From a bacterium (GTDB lineage Bacteria; Gemmatimonadota; Gemmatimonadetes; Gemmatimonadales; Gemmatimonadaceae), in NCBI GenBank assembly GCA_027484025.1, contig JAIXTI010000207.1:1-64000 (forward strand): a stretch of DNA of 64,000 bases. The letters run 5' to 3'. Within the stretch, counting starts at the first letter, position 1, and the number at the start of each line of letters is the position of its first letter. The translations under genes and the position numbers were made by a program. Shown here in pieces: positions 18,690-28,488 of the stretch. The notes under the pieces were generated by a model. That model searched no databases, had not been told where the DNA came from, and saw only the letters and a program-made list of their open reading frames with translations.

Positions 18690-20441
18690 TCAGCGCTTGA
18701 GAGGCGCTGGTGGAGGGGACGTGGGTCCTGTCGCCGGCGCCGTCACCGTCACCGTGATCGTACTGACCTTGCCTTGCGCCTGACCCGTCACGCTGTTGAG
18801 TGCCTGCAGCGTGATCGTGGCGGTGCCCACCTGCAGGCCGGTCACGGCCACCTGCGCCGTCGACGTCGTAGACGGCACATTGGCCACGTCGGGACGACTG
18901 CTGCGGAGATCCACGATCCGGTTGCGAAGAATGTTGCCCGCCGCGTCGCGCAACTCGATGGCGAACGGCAGCGTGCTGCCACGCGTGATCGAGAATGTCG
19001 CCGGCACGATGATCGAGTCGACCGGGATCTGCTGAATGATGATGGAGGCCTGGCTTGCCCGGTTTTCAGAGGTCGCCGAGATCACGACGGTGCCCGCTGA
19101 GATCGTCGTCACGAGTCCGTTGCTGTTCACGGTAGCCCGCGACGGATCGCTTGTGATCCATTCCACCGGGCGATCCGTCACGTCGACGCCGGCGGAGTCG
19201 GTGACCGTCGCACGGAGCTGGACCGTCTGTCCTTCGGTGACGGTCGCCTGCAACGGGGTGACCGAAATGGTCTGCACCGGGACGCGCGTCACCGAGAGCG
19301 TCACCGTGTCGCTCACGCCTTCCGAGCTGGCAATGATGCGGGCGGTGCCGAGGGTGAGCCCGGTGACGATGCCAACCTGCGAGACCTGAACGACCGTGGG
19401 CGTATTGGTGCTCCAGGTGACAATGCGGCCCGTGGGGATCTGCACGTTCGCCGAGTCGAGCAACAGCACGCCGAAGGACCGCGGGACGCCAAGGCGGAGC
19501 GAGCCCACGCGCGGCGAAATGATGACCTTGTCGATGCGGGGATCCACGGCTTCGACGGTCGCCGTGCAACGGATCTGCGGATTCTCGATGGGAGAGGCGG
19601 TGATCGTCGCCCGTCCCGCCCGACGCGTGGTCACAAAGCCTGAATTCGACACGACCGCGACGGTTTCGTTGTCGCTCGTCCAGCTGATGGCGCGGCCGAG
19701 TGTCGGCAGCGGGTTGTTGGCGGTATCCCGCAACGCCAGCACCGGCTGCGCGGTCTGCCCCACCGTCACCTTAGTGTTCGTCGGAGTCAGACTGCAGGCG
19801 CCGATGGGAATCTCGGTGACCAGAATGCTCGCGCTCCCAACCGTCTGATCCGACTCTGCCGTAATGACCACCGGCCCTCCCGCGGCAATCGCCGTGAGCG
19901 AGCCGTTCTGGTCGACCGACACAATGGAGGAGTTGCTCGAGCTCCAGCGGAACGTCCGCCCCGTGATGATCACGTTCTGGCTGTTTCGCGCGACGGCCGC
20001 CAGCTGACGCGTGTTGGTACGGCGCAGCGTGAGCGTGTTCGGGGTGATGGTCACGGTCGCCGCCTGCTCGGGCGTGACGGTGACCGGGACCGACGCACTC
20101 TTGCCGTCGGCGGTGGCGGAGACCGTGGCGGTACCCACCCCCACGGCGATCACGTTGCCTTCGGTGGTGACGGTGACGACCGCCGAGTTGCTCGACGAGA
20201 AGTTCACCCGCTTGTTGCGGATCGAGTTGCCGTCGCAGTTGAAGGCGGTGCCGACGATGGTGGCGGCGCCATTCACCGGCAGCGTCAGGGACGCCGGCGC
20301 CACACTCACCGTACAGGCAGCGGGCGGCTTGAGGTCGAGGCAGGCGGTCGTTGTGCCAAGCGCGGCTACAAGCAGCGCGGCACCCAGACGGCGGGCACCC
20401 AACACGCGGGAGAAAGACGCAATTCGGTCTGCGGCCAGCAT
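18690..20441 (-). CDS. Lipoprotein with six tandem bacterial Ig-like (Big2-type) domains
   Basis: Starts MLAADRIASFSRVLGARRLGAALLVAALGTTTACLDL (lipobox); six repeats of ~85 aa each with WSSSNSSIVSVDQNGSLTAIAAGGPVVITA-type motif. Confidence 0.85.
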   Translation of the reverse strand: MLAADRIASFSRVLGARRLGAALLVAALGTTTACLDLKPPAACTVSVAPASLTLPVNGAATIVGTAFNCDGNSIRNKRVNFSSSNSAVVTVTTEGNVIAVGVGTATVSATADGKSASVPVTVTPEQAATVTITPNTLTLRRTNTRQLAAVARNSQNVIITGRTFRWSSSNSSIVSVDQNGSLTAIAAGGPVVITAESDQTVGSASILVTEIPIGACSLTPTNTKVTVGQTAQPVLALRDTANNPLPTLGRAISWTSDNETVAVVSNSGFVTTRRAGRATITASPIENPQIRCTATVEAVDPRIDKVIISPRVGSLRLGVPRSFGVLLLDSANVQIPTGRIVTWSTNTPTVVQVSQVGIVTGLTLGTARIIASSEGVSDTVTLSVTRVPVQTISVTPLQATVTEGQTVQLRATVTDSAGVDVTDRPVEWITSDPSRATVNSNGLVTTISAGTVVISATSENRASQASIIIQQIPVDSIIVPATFSITRGSTLPFAIELRDAAGNILRNRIVDLRSSRPDVANVPSTTSTAQVAVTGLQVGTATITLQALNSVTGQAQGKVSTITVTVTAPATGPTSPPPAPLKR

Positions 20442-20701
20442 GCAGCTCCGTCCTGGAAACAAAGAGTGAAAATCGACTGGCCCATGCGGGGCAGCCGGAG
20501 GTAACCACATATAGGACGCCCCGCCGTCGGCAGCCGTAACCGTTACGCCACCGGCACGACCGCCCTTGGGGGTGTACCCCTGAAGCTGACGGAGCGTTCA
20601 CCCGCCGGCAAGCACGGCCAGAACAGCGGGTGCAAGAGTCCGGCCGGGCGAGGAGGCTCATGCGGCTCACCCTCCTCGCGTCTCAGAGCTGAGTGGGAGA
20701 A

Positions 20702-20874
20702 TCGAGACGGAGAGGCCGAGAGCCGAGAGGGCGAGAAGCCAGCCCGGATAGGTGTGAGAGTTGAGTCACCCAGGAGCGAGCGGCGAGGGGGCGTCTGGCT
20801 TCTCGCCCCTGCGTTACTCGACTCTCACGCCTATCAGAGTCTCGGCTCTCGACTCTCAGCCTCTCCGTCTCGAG
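20702..20874. repeat. Complex imperfect inverted-repeat element
   Basis: Outer arms gagacggagaggccgagag / ctctcagcctctccgtctc; inner perfect 14-bp pair gggcgagaagccag (20729-20742) / ctggcttctcgccc (20795-20808); pair gataggtgtgagagttgagtcacccagg (20747-20774) with complement at 20808-20835 (24/28). Confidence 0.85.
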
Positions 20875-20935
20875 TCTTGAGTCTGGAGACTGAGATCTCG
20901 AGCGCCGAGAGCCGCTTCATCTCGCGTGCCCCCCC

Positions 20936-22552
20936 ATGCAACTTACGCGGGTCATGGAAAACGCTGCGTCTTCTCTCCCCCGGCAGGAACGGACCACGCA
21001 GTGGCTGCTGGTCGCCGGCTGGATCGTAGGAGCCGCACTGCTCCGGTTGCTCCTGTCGGCGTTCGTCCCGTTGCTCCCAGACGAGACCTATTACTGGGAA
21101 TGGACCCGTCGGCTCGAAGGGGGCTATTTCGATCATCCGCCGGGCATCGCTCTCCTCATCACGCTGGGCGTCGAGCTCTTCGGTAACACGGTCGCGGGCG
21201 TCCGAGCTGGGCCCGCCATCGCCGCGCTCGTCACGCATGGGGCCGCTGTGATCTGCGCGTGGCAACTCGCTGGGCGAGGCGCGCCGGGGGCGACTGCCGC
21301 GCGCCGCGCCGCGATGCTCATGGCGCTGCTCCCCATCGCCACCCTCGGCCTCGTACTCGCCACCCCCGACGCCGCGCTCTTCGCTACGGCGATGGTCGCC
21401 CTCCTGGCCGTCGAACGCGCGCTGGCGCATCCCGTCCGGTCACTCGCGAGCTTCGCCTGGTGGGTGGTCGCCGGCGTCGCCTTGGGCGGGGCCTTCGTCT
21501 CCAAGTACACGGCCGTGCTGTTGCCCATGGGCCTCGTCGTTGCGTGCCTCGTGCACCCCGCGCTTCGCCGGCGCTATCTCGATGCCGGTCCGTGGGTGGC
21601 CAGCGCCATCGCCCTCACGCTTTTTGCCCCGGTGGTGATCTGGAACGCCCTCAATGATTGGATCTCGTTCCGCTTTCAGCTTGGCCACGGCTTCAATGCC
21701 GCAACCCGCGGCAATCCCATTTCGCGCGAACTCGAGATGGTCGGTGGCCAGATCGGTCTCGCCTCACCCATTCTCTTTGCCCTGTTGGCAATGGTGGTGT
21801 GGTGGGCCCTGCGCGACGGGTGGGCGGCGCGCCATACGGCGCAGCCCACCGACACCACCGTGCGGCGCTTCGCGCTCGCGGTCATCTCCGTGGCGCCGCT
21901 GGCGTTCTTCGCCGTAAGTGCCTGGCGCCGTCCCGTCGAAGCCAACTGGCCCGCCATGATTTACCCCGGCGCCATGATGCTGCTCGCCACCAGCGAGCAG
22001 TCCGCCGTGCGCGGCGTGTGGTGGCGACGTGGCTTGGCTTTCGCCGCGGTGCTGCTGGCCATCGTTGGCGTCCAGGCGTTCACGCCCGTGCTGCCCGTGG
22101 CGCCGCGCAAAGACCCCATCGCCCGTGCCCACGGTTGGACGACGCTCGCGGCCGCCATGCAGACCGCCCGCCAAGACCCGTTTCTCGACGGGACGGTGGA
22201 CCGGTGGGTGGCGGCCGATCGCTATCAGGATGCCTCCGAATTGGCATTCCATCTGCCCGATCAGCCGATGGTGTTTGCCCTCAACCTTGGCGGGCGTACG
22301 AACCAGTACGACGTGTGGCCCAACGCCTGGCAGAAGGTGCGCCCGGGCGATGGACTCGTGGTGGCCTTTGACGCCGACGCCAAGGGCGACTCGCTCGCGC
22401 GCGTAGTCGGCTCTTGGTTCAAGGACTCCAAGCAGGGGGCGCTGGTCTCACTCCGTCGCAACAGCGGTGAAGTCGCAACGCGCCGCGTGTGGCTCTATCG
22501 CATTGCCCGCGATGTGCCGACCGAAAGCCCCACGCATCCACCGCAGCCGTGA
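20936..22552 (+). CDS. Glycosyltransferase family 39 / ArnT-like membrane protein
   Basis: LLPDETYYWEWTRRLEGGYFDHPPGIALLITLG motif plus many TM helices. Confidence 0.88.
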   Translation: MQLTRVMENAASSLPRQERTTQWLLVAGWIVGAALLRLLLSAFVPLLPDETYYWEWTRRLEGGYFDHPPGIALLITLGVELFGNTVAGVRAGPAIAALVTHGAAVICAWQLAGRGAPGATAARRAAMLMALLPIATLGLVLATPDAALFATAMVALLAVERALAHPVRSLASFAWWVVAGVALGGAFVSKYTAVLLPMGLVVACLVHPALRRRYLDAGPWVASAIALTLFAPVVIWNALNDWISFRFQLGHGFNAATRGNPISRELEMVGGQIGLASPILFALLAMVVWWALRDGWAARHTAQPTDTTVRRFALAVISVAPLAFFAVSAWRRPVEANWPAMIYPGAMMLLATSEQSAVRGVWWRRGLAFAAVLLAIVGVQAFTPVLPVAPRKDPIARAHGWTTLAAAMQTARQDPFLDGTVDRWVAADRYQDASELAFHLPDQPMVFALNLGGRTNQYDVWPNAWQKVRPGDGLVVAFDADAKGDSLARVVGSWFKDSKQGALVSLRRNSGEVATRRVWLYRIARDVPTESPTHPPQP

Positions 22553-22932
22553 ATAGCGCACCCACACTCTCGGCGGTGATGGTGGTCGCTATGGGCGGTG
22601 CCGTAGGCAGTGTGCTGCGGTATCTGGTCACACTCTTCATGACCCCGGCCGGCGCCACCTTTCCGCTGGCCACGCTCCTCGTCAACGTGACCGGCTCATT
22701 CCTGCTCGGCCTCCTGAGCAGACTGTTCGACGCCCCCGACAGCAATCAGCTGGTTCGTCTCGCGCTGACCACGGGACTGTGTGGTGGCTTCACCACCTTC
22801 TCCACCTTCAGCGCGGAAACCCTCCTGCTGTTGCAGCAGGGGCGCACCGGTCGCGCCGTCGCCTACATCGCGCTCTCGCTCACCCTCGGTCTCGGCGCTG
22901 CGGCGCTGGGTATGACTGTCGGTCGCAAATAG
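22549..22932 (+). CDS. crcB: CrcB/FluC-type fluoride channel
   Basis: GGAVGSVLRYLVTLF, FPLATLLVNVTGSFLLGLL, GLCGGFTTFSTFSAETLLLL; GTG start overlaps previous TGA. Confidence 0.95.
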   Translation: MNSAPTLSAVMVVAMGGAVGSVLRYLVTLFMTPAGATFPLATLLVNVTGSFLLGLLSRLFDAPDSNQLVRLALTTGLCGGFTTFSTFSAETLLLLQQGRTGRAVAYIALSLTLGLGAAALGMTVGRK

Positions 22933-22953
22933 CCCTCACCCATCGCCTCTCTC

Positions 22954-24345
22954 ATGTCCCGTATTCCGGCTGATCTCGCGCAGTATTGCGATGCGCACGA
23001 CGCGCGCGCGCTCGACGAACTCTTCGCCTTCCTGCGCATCCCGTCGGTGTCGGCACGTTCGGAGCACAAAGCCGATTGCGCAGCGGCCGCGCAGTTCGTC
23101 GCCGACTCGCTCACCCGCATTGGCTTCGACGCCACGCTCGAAGCCACGCCCGGACATCCCATTGTTGTCGGTGAGTGGCGCAAGGCACCAGCGGGTGCGC
23201 CGACACTGCTCATCTACGGCCACTACGACGTGCAACCCGCCGAGCCGCTGGAGCTCTGGACCTCACCGGCCTTCGAGCCCACACTGCGCGACTGCCGCAT
23301 TTACGCGCGCGGCTCCGTCGACGACAAGGGGCAGCTGTATCTGCACATCAAGGCGCTCGAAGCGCATCTCGCGGCACGCGGGACGCTGCCGGTCAACGTC
23401 ATCGTGCTCGCCGAAGGTGAAGAAGAAGTCGGGAGTGTGAACCTCGAGCAGTTCCTCGAGCGCGAGAAGACACGCTTGGCCTGCGACGCCGTCGTCATTT
23501 CCGACAGCACCATGTTCGCGCCGGGTATTCCCAGCATTCTCTCGTCGCTGCGCGGCATGGCGTATCTCGAAATCAATGTGCGCGGCGCCAATGGTGATTT
23601 GCACAGCGGCATGTACGGCGGCGCCGTCGTGAACCCGGCCATGGCGCTGGCGCGCATTCTCGCGACCATGCACGACGACACCGGGCGCATCGCCATCCCC
23701 GGCTTCTACGACGACGTGCGGCCATTCCCCGATCATGTACGCGCGCAGATGCGTACGCTGCCGTTCAGCGATGACGCGCTCATGCACGAAGTCGGCGTCA
23801 CCGGATTGGGCGGAGAACCGGGGTACACGACACTCGAGCGCCTCTGGACACGCCCCACGTGCGAAGTGAATGGGTTGCTCAGCGGCTACACCGGCGAAGG
23901 CGCCAAAACCGTTCTCCCCGCCGTCTCCATGGCGAAGGTGAGCTTCCGTCTCGTGCCCGACCAGGAACCCGAGAAGATCGCGGAGCTGGTGCAGGATCAC
24001 GTCGATCGCGTCGCGCCTCCGGGTGTCACGGTCATGGTGGAGCATCTGCACGGCGGACGTCCGTGGCGCGCCGATTTGCAGGGCCCCATCATCGACGCCG
24101 GCAAAGCGGCACTCGAGGCGGCGTTCGGACGCGAGCCCGTGATTACAGGCGAAGGCGGCAGCATCCCCGTGGTCGGCGACTTCGAACGCATTCTTGGCGC
24201 GCCCGTACTCCTCATGGGCTTCGGTCTTCCCGGCGAAAACGCGCACGCCCCCAACGAGTGGATCAGCCAGGAGAATTACCAGCTCGGCATCCGCGCGGCG
24301 GCGGTGTTGTACGAAGAGTTCGGCGAACGCGCACGCAAGCCGTAA
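22954..24345 (+). CDS. M20 family dipeptidase
   Basis: LLIYGHYDVQPAEPLELW, GSVDDKGQLYLHIKALEA, LAEGEEEVGS, GANGDLHSGMYGG, FGLPGENAHAPNEWI. Confidence 0.93.
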   Translation: MSRIPADLAQYCDAHDARALDELFAFLRIPSVSARSEHKADCAAAAQFVADSLTRIGFDATLEATPGHPIVVGEWRKAPAGAPTLLIYGHYDVQPAEPLELWTSPAFEPTLRDCRIYARGSVDDKGQLYLHIKALEAHLAARGTLPVNVIVLAEGEEEVGSVNLEQFLEREKTRLACDAVVISDSTMFAPGIPSILSSLRGMAYLEINVRGANGDLHSGMYGGAVVNPAMALARILATMHDDTGRIAIPGFYDDVRPFPDHVRAQMRTLPFSDDALMHEVGVTGLGGEPGYTTLERLWTRPTCEVNGLLSGYTGEGAKTVLPAVSMAKVSFRLVPDQEPEKIAELVQDHVDRVAPPGVTVMVEHLHGGRPWRADLQGPIIDAGKAALEAAFGREPVITGEGGSIPVVGDFERILGAPVLLMGFGLPGENAHAPNEWISQENYQLGIRAAAVLYEEFGERARKP

Positions 24346-24363
24346 CGCAAACTCGCTACCCAT

Positions 24364-24401
24364 ACACAAAACCCGGAACTGATCAGTTCCGGGTTTTGTG
24401 T
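24364..24401. terminator. Perfect 38-nt palindrome at convergent gene ends (bidirectional terminator/REP-like)
   Basis: ACACAAAACCCGGAACTGATCAGTTCCGGGTTTTGTGT reads identically on both strands; its 24-nt core recurs at 62606-62629. Confidence 0.85.
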
Positions 24402-24429
24402 TCAGGAATGTGTTGAAGGTCGAACGCGC

Positions 24430-24861
24430 TTACTTGACGTCGATGACCTTCACACCGGCCGTGGACGCACCCGCGCTGACGTAGCCAATGGCGCCCGGGT
24501 TCGCCTTCACGAACGCGATCACATCGTCGTCGCTCGCCTTGGCAGCGGGCGGGACGTCCTTGCCCGAGAAGATCTGCTGCTGCCAGTAGGTCTCCACTGC
24601 GGGCACCGGGCGGCTCAGCACCGCCTTGCTGAACGCCGCGCGCACCGGGCTCGACTTGCTGAGATCGACCGGCTGAGCGGCCGTGCCGTTGGGGAACTTG
24701 GGCGTCTGCTTGAGGAACAGCTTCGCGGCTACGTCGGCCGACAGATCCGACGTGCTGTTGGCGCTGTTCACGATCACTTTGAAATCCTGCGCCTTGGCCG
24801 GCACGGCGGCGGCTACGACGGCCACCAGTGCAAACGCCACGGTCTTGAAGAATCGCGTCAT
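24430..24861 (-). CDS. PstS-like / phosphate-ABC substrate-binding-like periplasmic protein
   Basis: Signal peptide MTRFFKTVAFALVAVVAAAVPAKAQ, then FKVIVNSANSTSDLSADVAAKLFLKQ... and C-terminal GAIGYVSAGA motif. Confidence 0.75.
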   Translation of the reverse strand: MTRFFKTVAFALVAVVAAAVPAKAQDFKVIVNSANSTSDLSADVAAKLFLKQTPKFPNGTAAQPVDLSKSSPVRAAFSKAVLSRPVPAVETYWQQQIFSGKDVPPAAKASDDDVIAFVKANPGAIGYVSAGASTAGVKVIDVK

Positions 24862-24871
24862 GGTCGGATCC

Positions 24872-26020
24872 TCAGAAGGTGAACGCGACGGACGCCAGCG
24901 CGAAGTACGTCTTCGACTTCGGCGCGAGGCGTGCCACCAGCGGCGGTGCCGTGGGCGGAATGATCGACGGCACGGGACGGTCGAACGAATAGCCTTCCAC
25001 CTGATGCCCTTCGAGCTTGAAGGCCACCTGCGCGTTCGGCTTGTACGCCACGCCGATCGTGAGGTCGTTGTTCAGCGGGAGGTCGAGGTCGGGAAGGGGC
25101 GTGCCCGCAAAGCGCACGATATTCGTGCCCGAGCTGTACTCCGTCACCAACGTGATCTTGTCCGTCGGCGTAATGCCGCCCTGCACGTAGTACGACGTGA
25201 AGTCGACGAAATTCGGCGCCTTCGTCTGCTTGAACGTCGTGAGTTCCGAGCGGGCAAACACCTTGGAGAACACCGCCTCGGCCGAGTACATCATCGTGGT
25301 CGTACGATTGGGGCGCTGCGCTTCCGGAAGCGTCGCGCTCGGCGTGCCCAGGTAGTTGTTGTAGAACGCGCCAACACGAACTCCTTCGATCGGCGTGTTC
25401 AGGAACACCTGCGTGCCGAACGAGTTCTCGTTACGCGAGTTGATGGTGCTGATGCCTGTCGCCCCAGGAAGCTGCGCCTTGATGCTGTAGCCGCCCGCAA
25501 ACGCGGAGACGTCGAGCTTCCAATCGCTGCCAAGCTCGAACGGCTTGCGCACCACGGCGCCATCCAGATACTCGAGCGTCTCGCCGTACACGGCATTGCC
25601 CACGCGGAACGTCGGAAGCAGCGTACCGATGTAGCGAATCTCATTGAAGAGGCCGCGCGGCAGTGGATTACGACCCACCTTCACCGACGTGCCATTGTCG
25701 AAGCGACGCTCATAGAACGCCCACACCGGATCGATGTCCGGGGTAATCGCATTCAGCGGGCTGCTGCCAATCTTGCGGTGCAACAGCTGCGTGACCACAC
25801 GATCCTTATCCGAAATCTTGTAACCGAACTGCAGCGCAATGATGCGATAGTCCGACGTGCCGTCCTGCGTCACGCCGTTGATGGGAAGCTTGTCCGACTT
25901 GCCGTAGGCCAGATTGGCCGAGCCGTGAATGGACAGGCGTTCTTCCTGAGCGCTGGCAAGGGCCGGAGCAAGGAGAATGGTCAAGCCCGCGACGCCGCGG
26001 ACCATCTTCTGGATAGTCAT
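24872..26020 (-). CDS. Outer-membrane porin-like beta-barrel protein
   Basis: Signal MTIQKMVRGVAGLTILLAPALASAQ, alternating beta-strand pattern, C-terminal aromatic TYFALASVAFTF. Confidence 0.75.
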   Translation of the reverse strand: MTIQKMVRGVAGLTILLAPALASAQEERLSIHGSANLAYGKSDKLPINGVTQDGTSDYRIIALQFGYKISDKDRVVTQLLHRKIGSSPLNAITPDIDPVWAFYERRFDNGTSVKVGRNPLPRGLFNEIRYIGTLLPTFRVGNAVYGETLEYLDGAVVRKPFELGSDWKLDVSAFAGGYSIKAQLPGATGISTINSRNENSFGTQVFLNTPIEGVRVGAFYNNYLGTPSATLPEAQRPNRTTTMMYSAEAVFSKVFARSELTTFKQTKAPNFVDFTSYYVQGGITPTDKITLVTEYSSGTNIVRFAGTPLPDLDLPLNNDLTIGVAYKPNAQVAFKLEGHQVEGYSFDRPVPSIIPPTAPPLVARLAPKSKTYFALASVAFTF

Positions 26021-26084
26021 CTTTAAGGAGGTTCCGTATTGGGAAGACTGCCGGGCGTCGCAGGCTACGACGCCCGGAGAGAGA

Positions 26085-28250
26085 TCAGAACGAGCCGAGC
26101 ACGTCGTCGGACGCGTCGTCATCGTCGAACGGGATGAGCGCGGTCGCACTCACCGGAAACACATCGTCACTCTTGGCAGCGGCACCCGCCGTTGCACGGC
26201 TGGCAGCCTTGGCCTTGGCCGGTGCGCGCTTGCCACGCGGTGCTGCCGGAGCCGTACTCGGCGCAGTCGTCGCACGACGCGTCGGCGCCTGCGACTGCTG
26301 CGGCTGACGGGGCGCCGCGTGACCGCGGTCACCCACATCGAACTGCGACGCCAACTCCTGCATTTCCGACGCTTGCGCCGACAATTCTGCCGCCGCACTC
26401 GCCGACTCTTCGGCATTCGCAGCGGTCCGCTGCGTCAAGCCACTGATCTGCGACATGGCGGACGTGACCTCGGAGAGTTCACGCTCCTGCTCCACGGCAC
26501 CTTCGGCAATGTTGTTCATGATCGTCGAGGCGCGTTGCACACCCGTCCGGATTTCCTCGAGGCGACGCTTCACGCTTTCATTGAGCTGCACACCCGTCTC
26601 CGCCTTCGCCACCGATTCTTCGATGAGCGTGGCGGTGTTGCGTGACGCTTCCGACGCACGGATGGCGAGGCTGCGCACTTCGTCGGCGACCACCGCGAAG
26701 CCCTTGCCTGCATCACCAGCACGTGCCGCTTCGACGGCCGCGTTGAGCGCCAGCAGGTTCGTCTGGAAGGCGATCTCGTCGATCGTCTTGACGATCTTGG
26801 CCGTCGAGTCGGCGGAGCGCTTGATCTCGGCCACCGCATCGGCCAGCGCCGTCATGCGTTCCACACCCTGCTCGGTCGTCTGCGTCGCCTTGTCCATGGC
26901 GGCGCGGGCTTCGGCGGCATCGGCCGCGTTGGCCTTCGTACGCTCCTCGACCACCGTGATGCGATTCGACACCTGATCGATCGCGCCGGCCTGATCGGCC
27001 GCGCCGCTCGCCAGTTCCTGGCTACCGTCACCGATCTCACGCGCCGCCGAGTTCACCTGGCTGATGGCCGTGGTGAGCGAGGCGAAGACTTCGGCGATGT
27101 TTTCGAGCGCCATGTTGAGCGATTCCTTGATCGCCGCATGTTCGCCCACATAGTTGCCACGCACCCGCGCCGAGAGATCCTTGGCCGCCACGCGCGCCAG
27201 CACATCCTTCGCTTCCGTAATCGGCTCGATGACCGCGTCGAGCGTCACGTTGGTGCCGGTGATGAGCTCGGCGTACGCGCCACGGAACTGCTCCGGGTTG
27301 CCGCGCTTGGAGAGATCGCCGTGCTTCGCCGCTTCGATGACGGTGGCGATTTCGCCCGTCACGCCCTGCAGCGTTTCGGTGGCGCCGTTGATGCTGCGCG
27401 ACAGGACGTCGTGTTCGCTACGCACTTCGACCTTGGCGGACAGATCGCCGTTGGCAAGGCGATCGGCCGCATGGGCGACGCCGCCGATGTACGCGATCAT
27501 TCCGCGGAACGCCTCAGCGAGCTCGCCGATTTCGTCCTTGCTTTCGATGTCTACCTGCACGTCGATCTTGCCGCGCGCAATGTCACGACCAGTGTCGGAC
27601 AGCTGACGCATGGCGGTGATGACGCTCGCAAGCGTTCCCCATGCGAGCACACCGAGCGCGGCCAACGCCACGACGAGGACGCCGGTAGTGACCGCCAACG
27701 TCGTGCTCTGCACCTTGTCGGCGCTCGCATACGCATCGGCAATGCCCTTCTGGCGGGCGGCGATCTGCTCGCTGAGCGACTTGGACAGCGCGGCGTACTT
27801 CTCCTTCACGCCGGTCATGCCGCCCATGAGATCTTCCATGGAGCCCGAGATCATGCCGATGCTCGTGCCTTTGGCCTGCTCCGTATACGCCTTGAACAGG
27901 GCAACGGTCGCAGCCTCATCCGCACGGTTCACCGTGGGATTCGCCGACAACGAGTCACCCGTCGCGGCGAACGCCTTGATGATCGTATCCGCCTGTGAAA
28001 TGGCGGCCGTGTCGCTCGCCCCCACGGCGTCACGCAGCGCGCGCTGATAGCTCTCGAGCAGCGCAAACTGTGAGCGCGTGAGCTCGAGCGCCGGTGAGTA
28101 CCCCGTGCGAATGGAAACCAGTTCGGCCTGAGCGCGACGGCCCAGGACCACGGTAGTGCCGAGCGTGGTCAGAAACCCGACCGCGGCGACAACGGGGAGA
28201 GCCAAAATCTTGGCTCGCAGAGACAGAGTACGGAACATGGAGGTCGGCAA
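26085..28250 (-). CDS. Methyl-accepting chemotaxis protein with tandem HAMP domains
   Basis: [46 protein letters not shown] hairpin tip; N-terminal TM and sensor region; several HAMP-like units. Confidence 0.96.
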   Translation of the reverse strand: MPTSMFRTLSLRAKILALPVVAAVGFLTTLGTTVVLGRRAQAELVSIRTGYSPALELTRSQFALLESYQRALRDAVGASDTAAISQADTIIKAFAATGDSLSANPTVNRADEAATVALFKAYTEQAKGTSIGMISGSMEDLMGGMTGVKEKYAALSKSLSEQIAARQKGIADAYASADKVQSTTLAVTTGVLVVALAALGVLAWGTLASVITAMRQLSDTGRDIARGKIDVQVDIESKDEIGELAEAFRGMIAYIGGVAHAADRLANGDLSAKVEVRSEHDVLSRSINGATETLQGVTGEIATVIEAAKHGDLSKRGNPEQFRGAYAELITGTNVTLDAVIEPITEAKDVLARVAAKDLSARVRGNYVGEHAAIKESLNMALENIAEVFASLTTAISQVNSAAREIGDGSQELASGAADQAGAIDQVSNRITVVEERTKANAADAAEARAAMDKATQTTEQGVERMTALADAVAEIKRSADSTAKIVKTIDEIAFQTNLLALNAAVEAARAGDAGKGFAVVADEVRSLAIRASEASRNTATLIEESVAKAETGVQLNESVKRRLEEIRTGVQRASTIMNNIAEGAVEQERELSEVTSAMSQISGLTQRTAANAEESASAAAELSAQASEMQELASQFDVGDRGHAAPRQPQQSQAPTRRATTAPSTAPAAPRGKRAPAKAKAASRATAGAAAKSDDVFPVSATALIPFDDDDASDDVLGSF

Positions 28251-28417
28251 GAGAACAGCGAATCACGCGAATCGGGCTTCATCGCCCGCGAGTGCCACAC
28301 AGAGTGGTATCGGGCGGTACGCAGCGATCTTTAGGAACTCGGCGTGATCGTCACAGTGCCGGCACGACCGTCACATGCTGGCCGCCGTTGATGGCGGATT
28401 TCGGAATACGGCGCAAA

Positions 28418-28457
28418 AAAGAGCGGGGACCGAATACTGTTTCGATCCCCGCTCTTT
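28418..28457 (-). terminator. Intrinsic terminator downstream of rho
   Basis: aaagagcgggga...tccccgctcttt, 12-bp perfect stem; minus-strand 3' side runs into TTTTTT (complement of aaaaaa). Confidence 0.85.
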
Positions 28458-28488
28458 CATTACATGGATTGCGCGTCCAACGGGCCGA

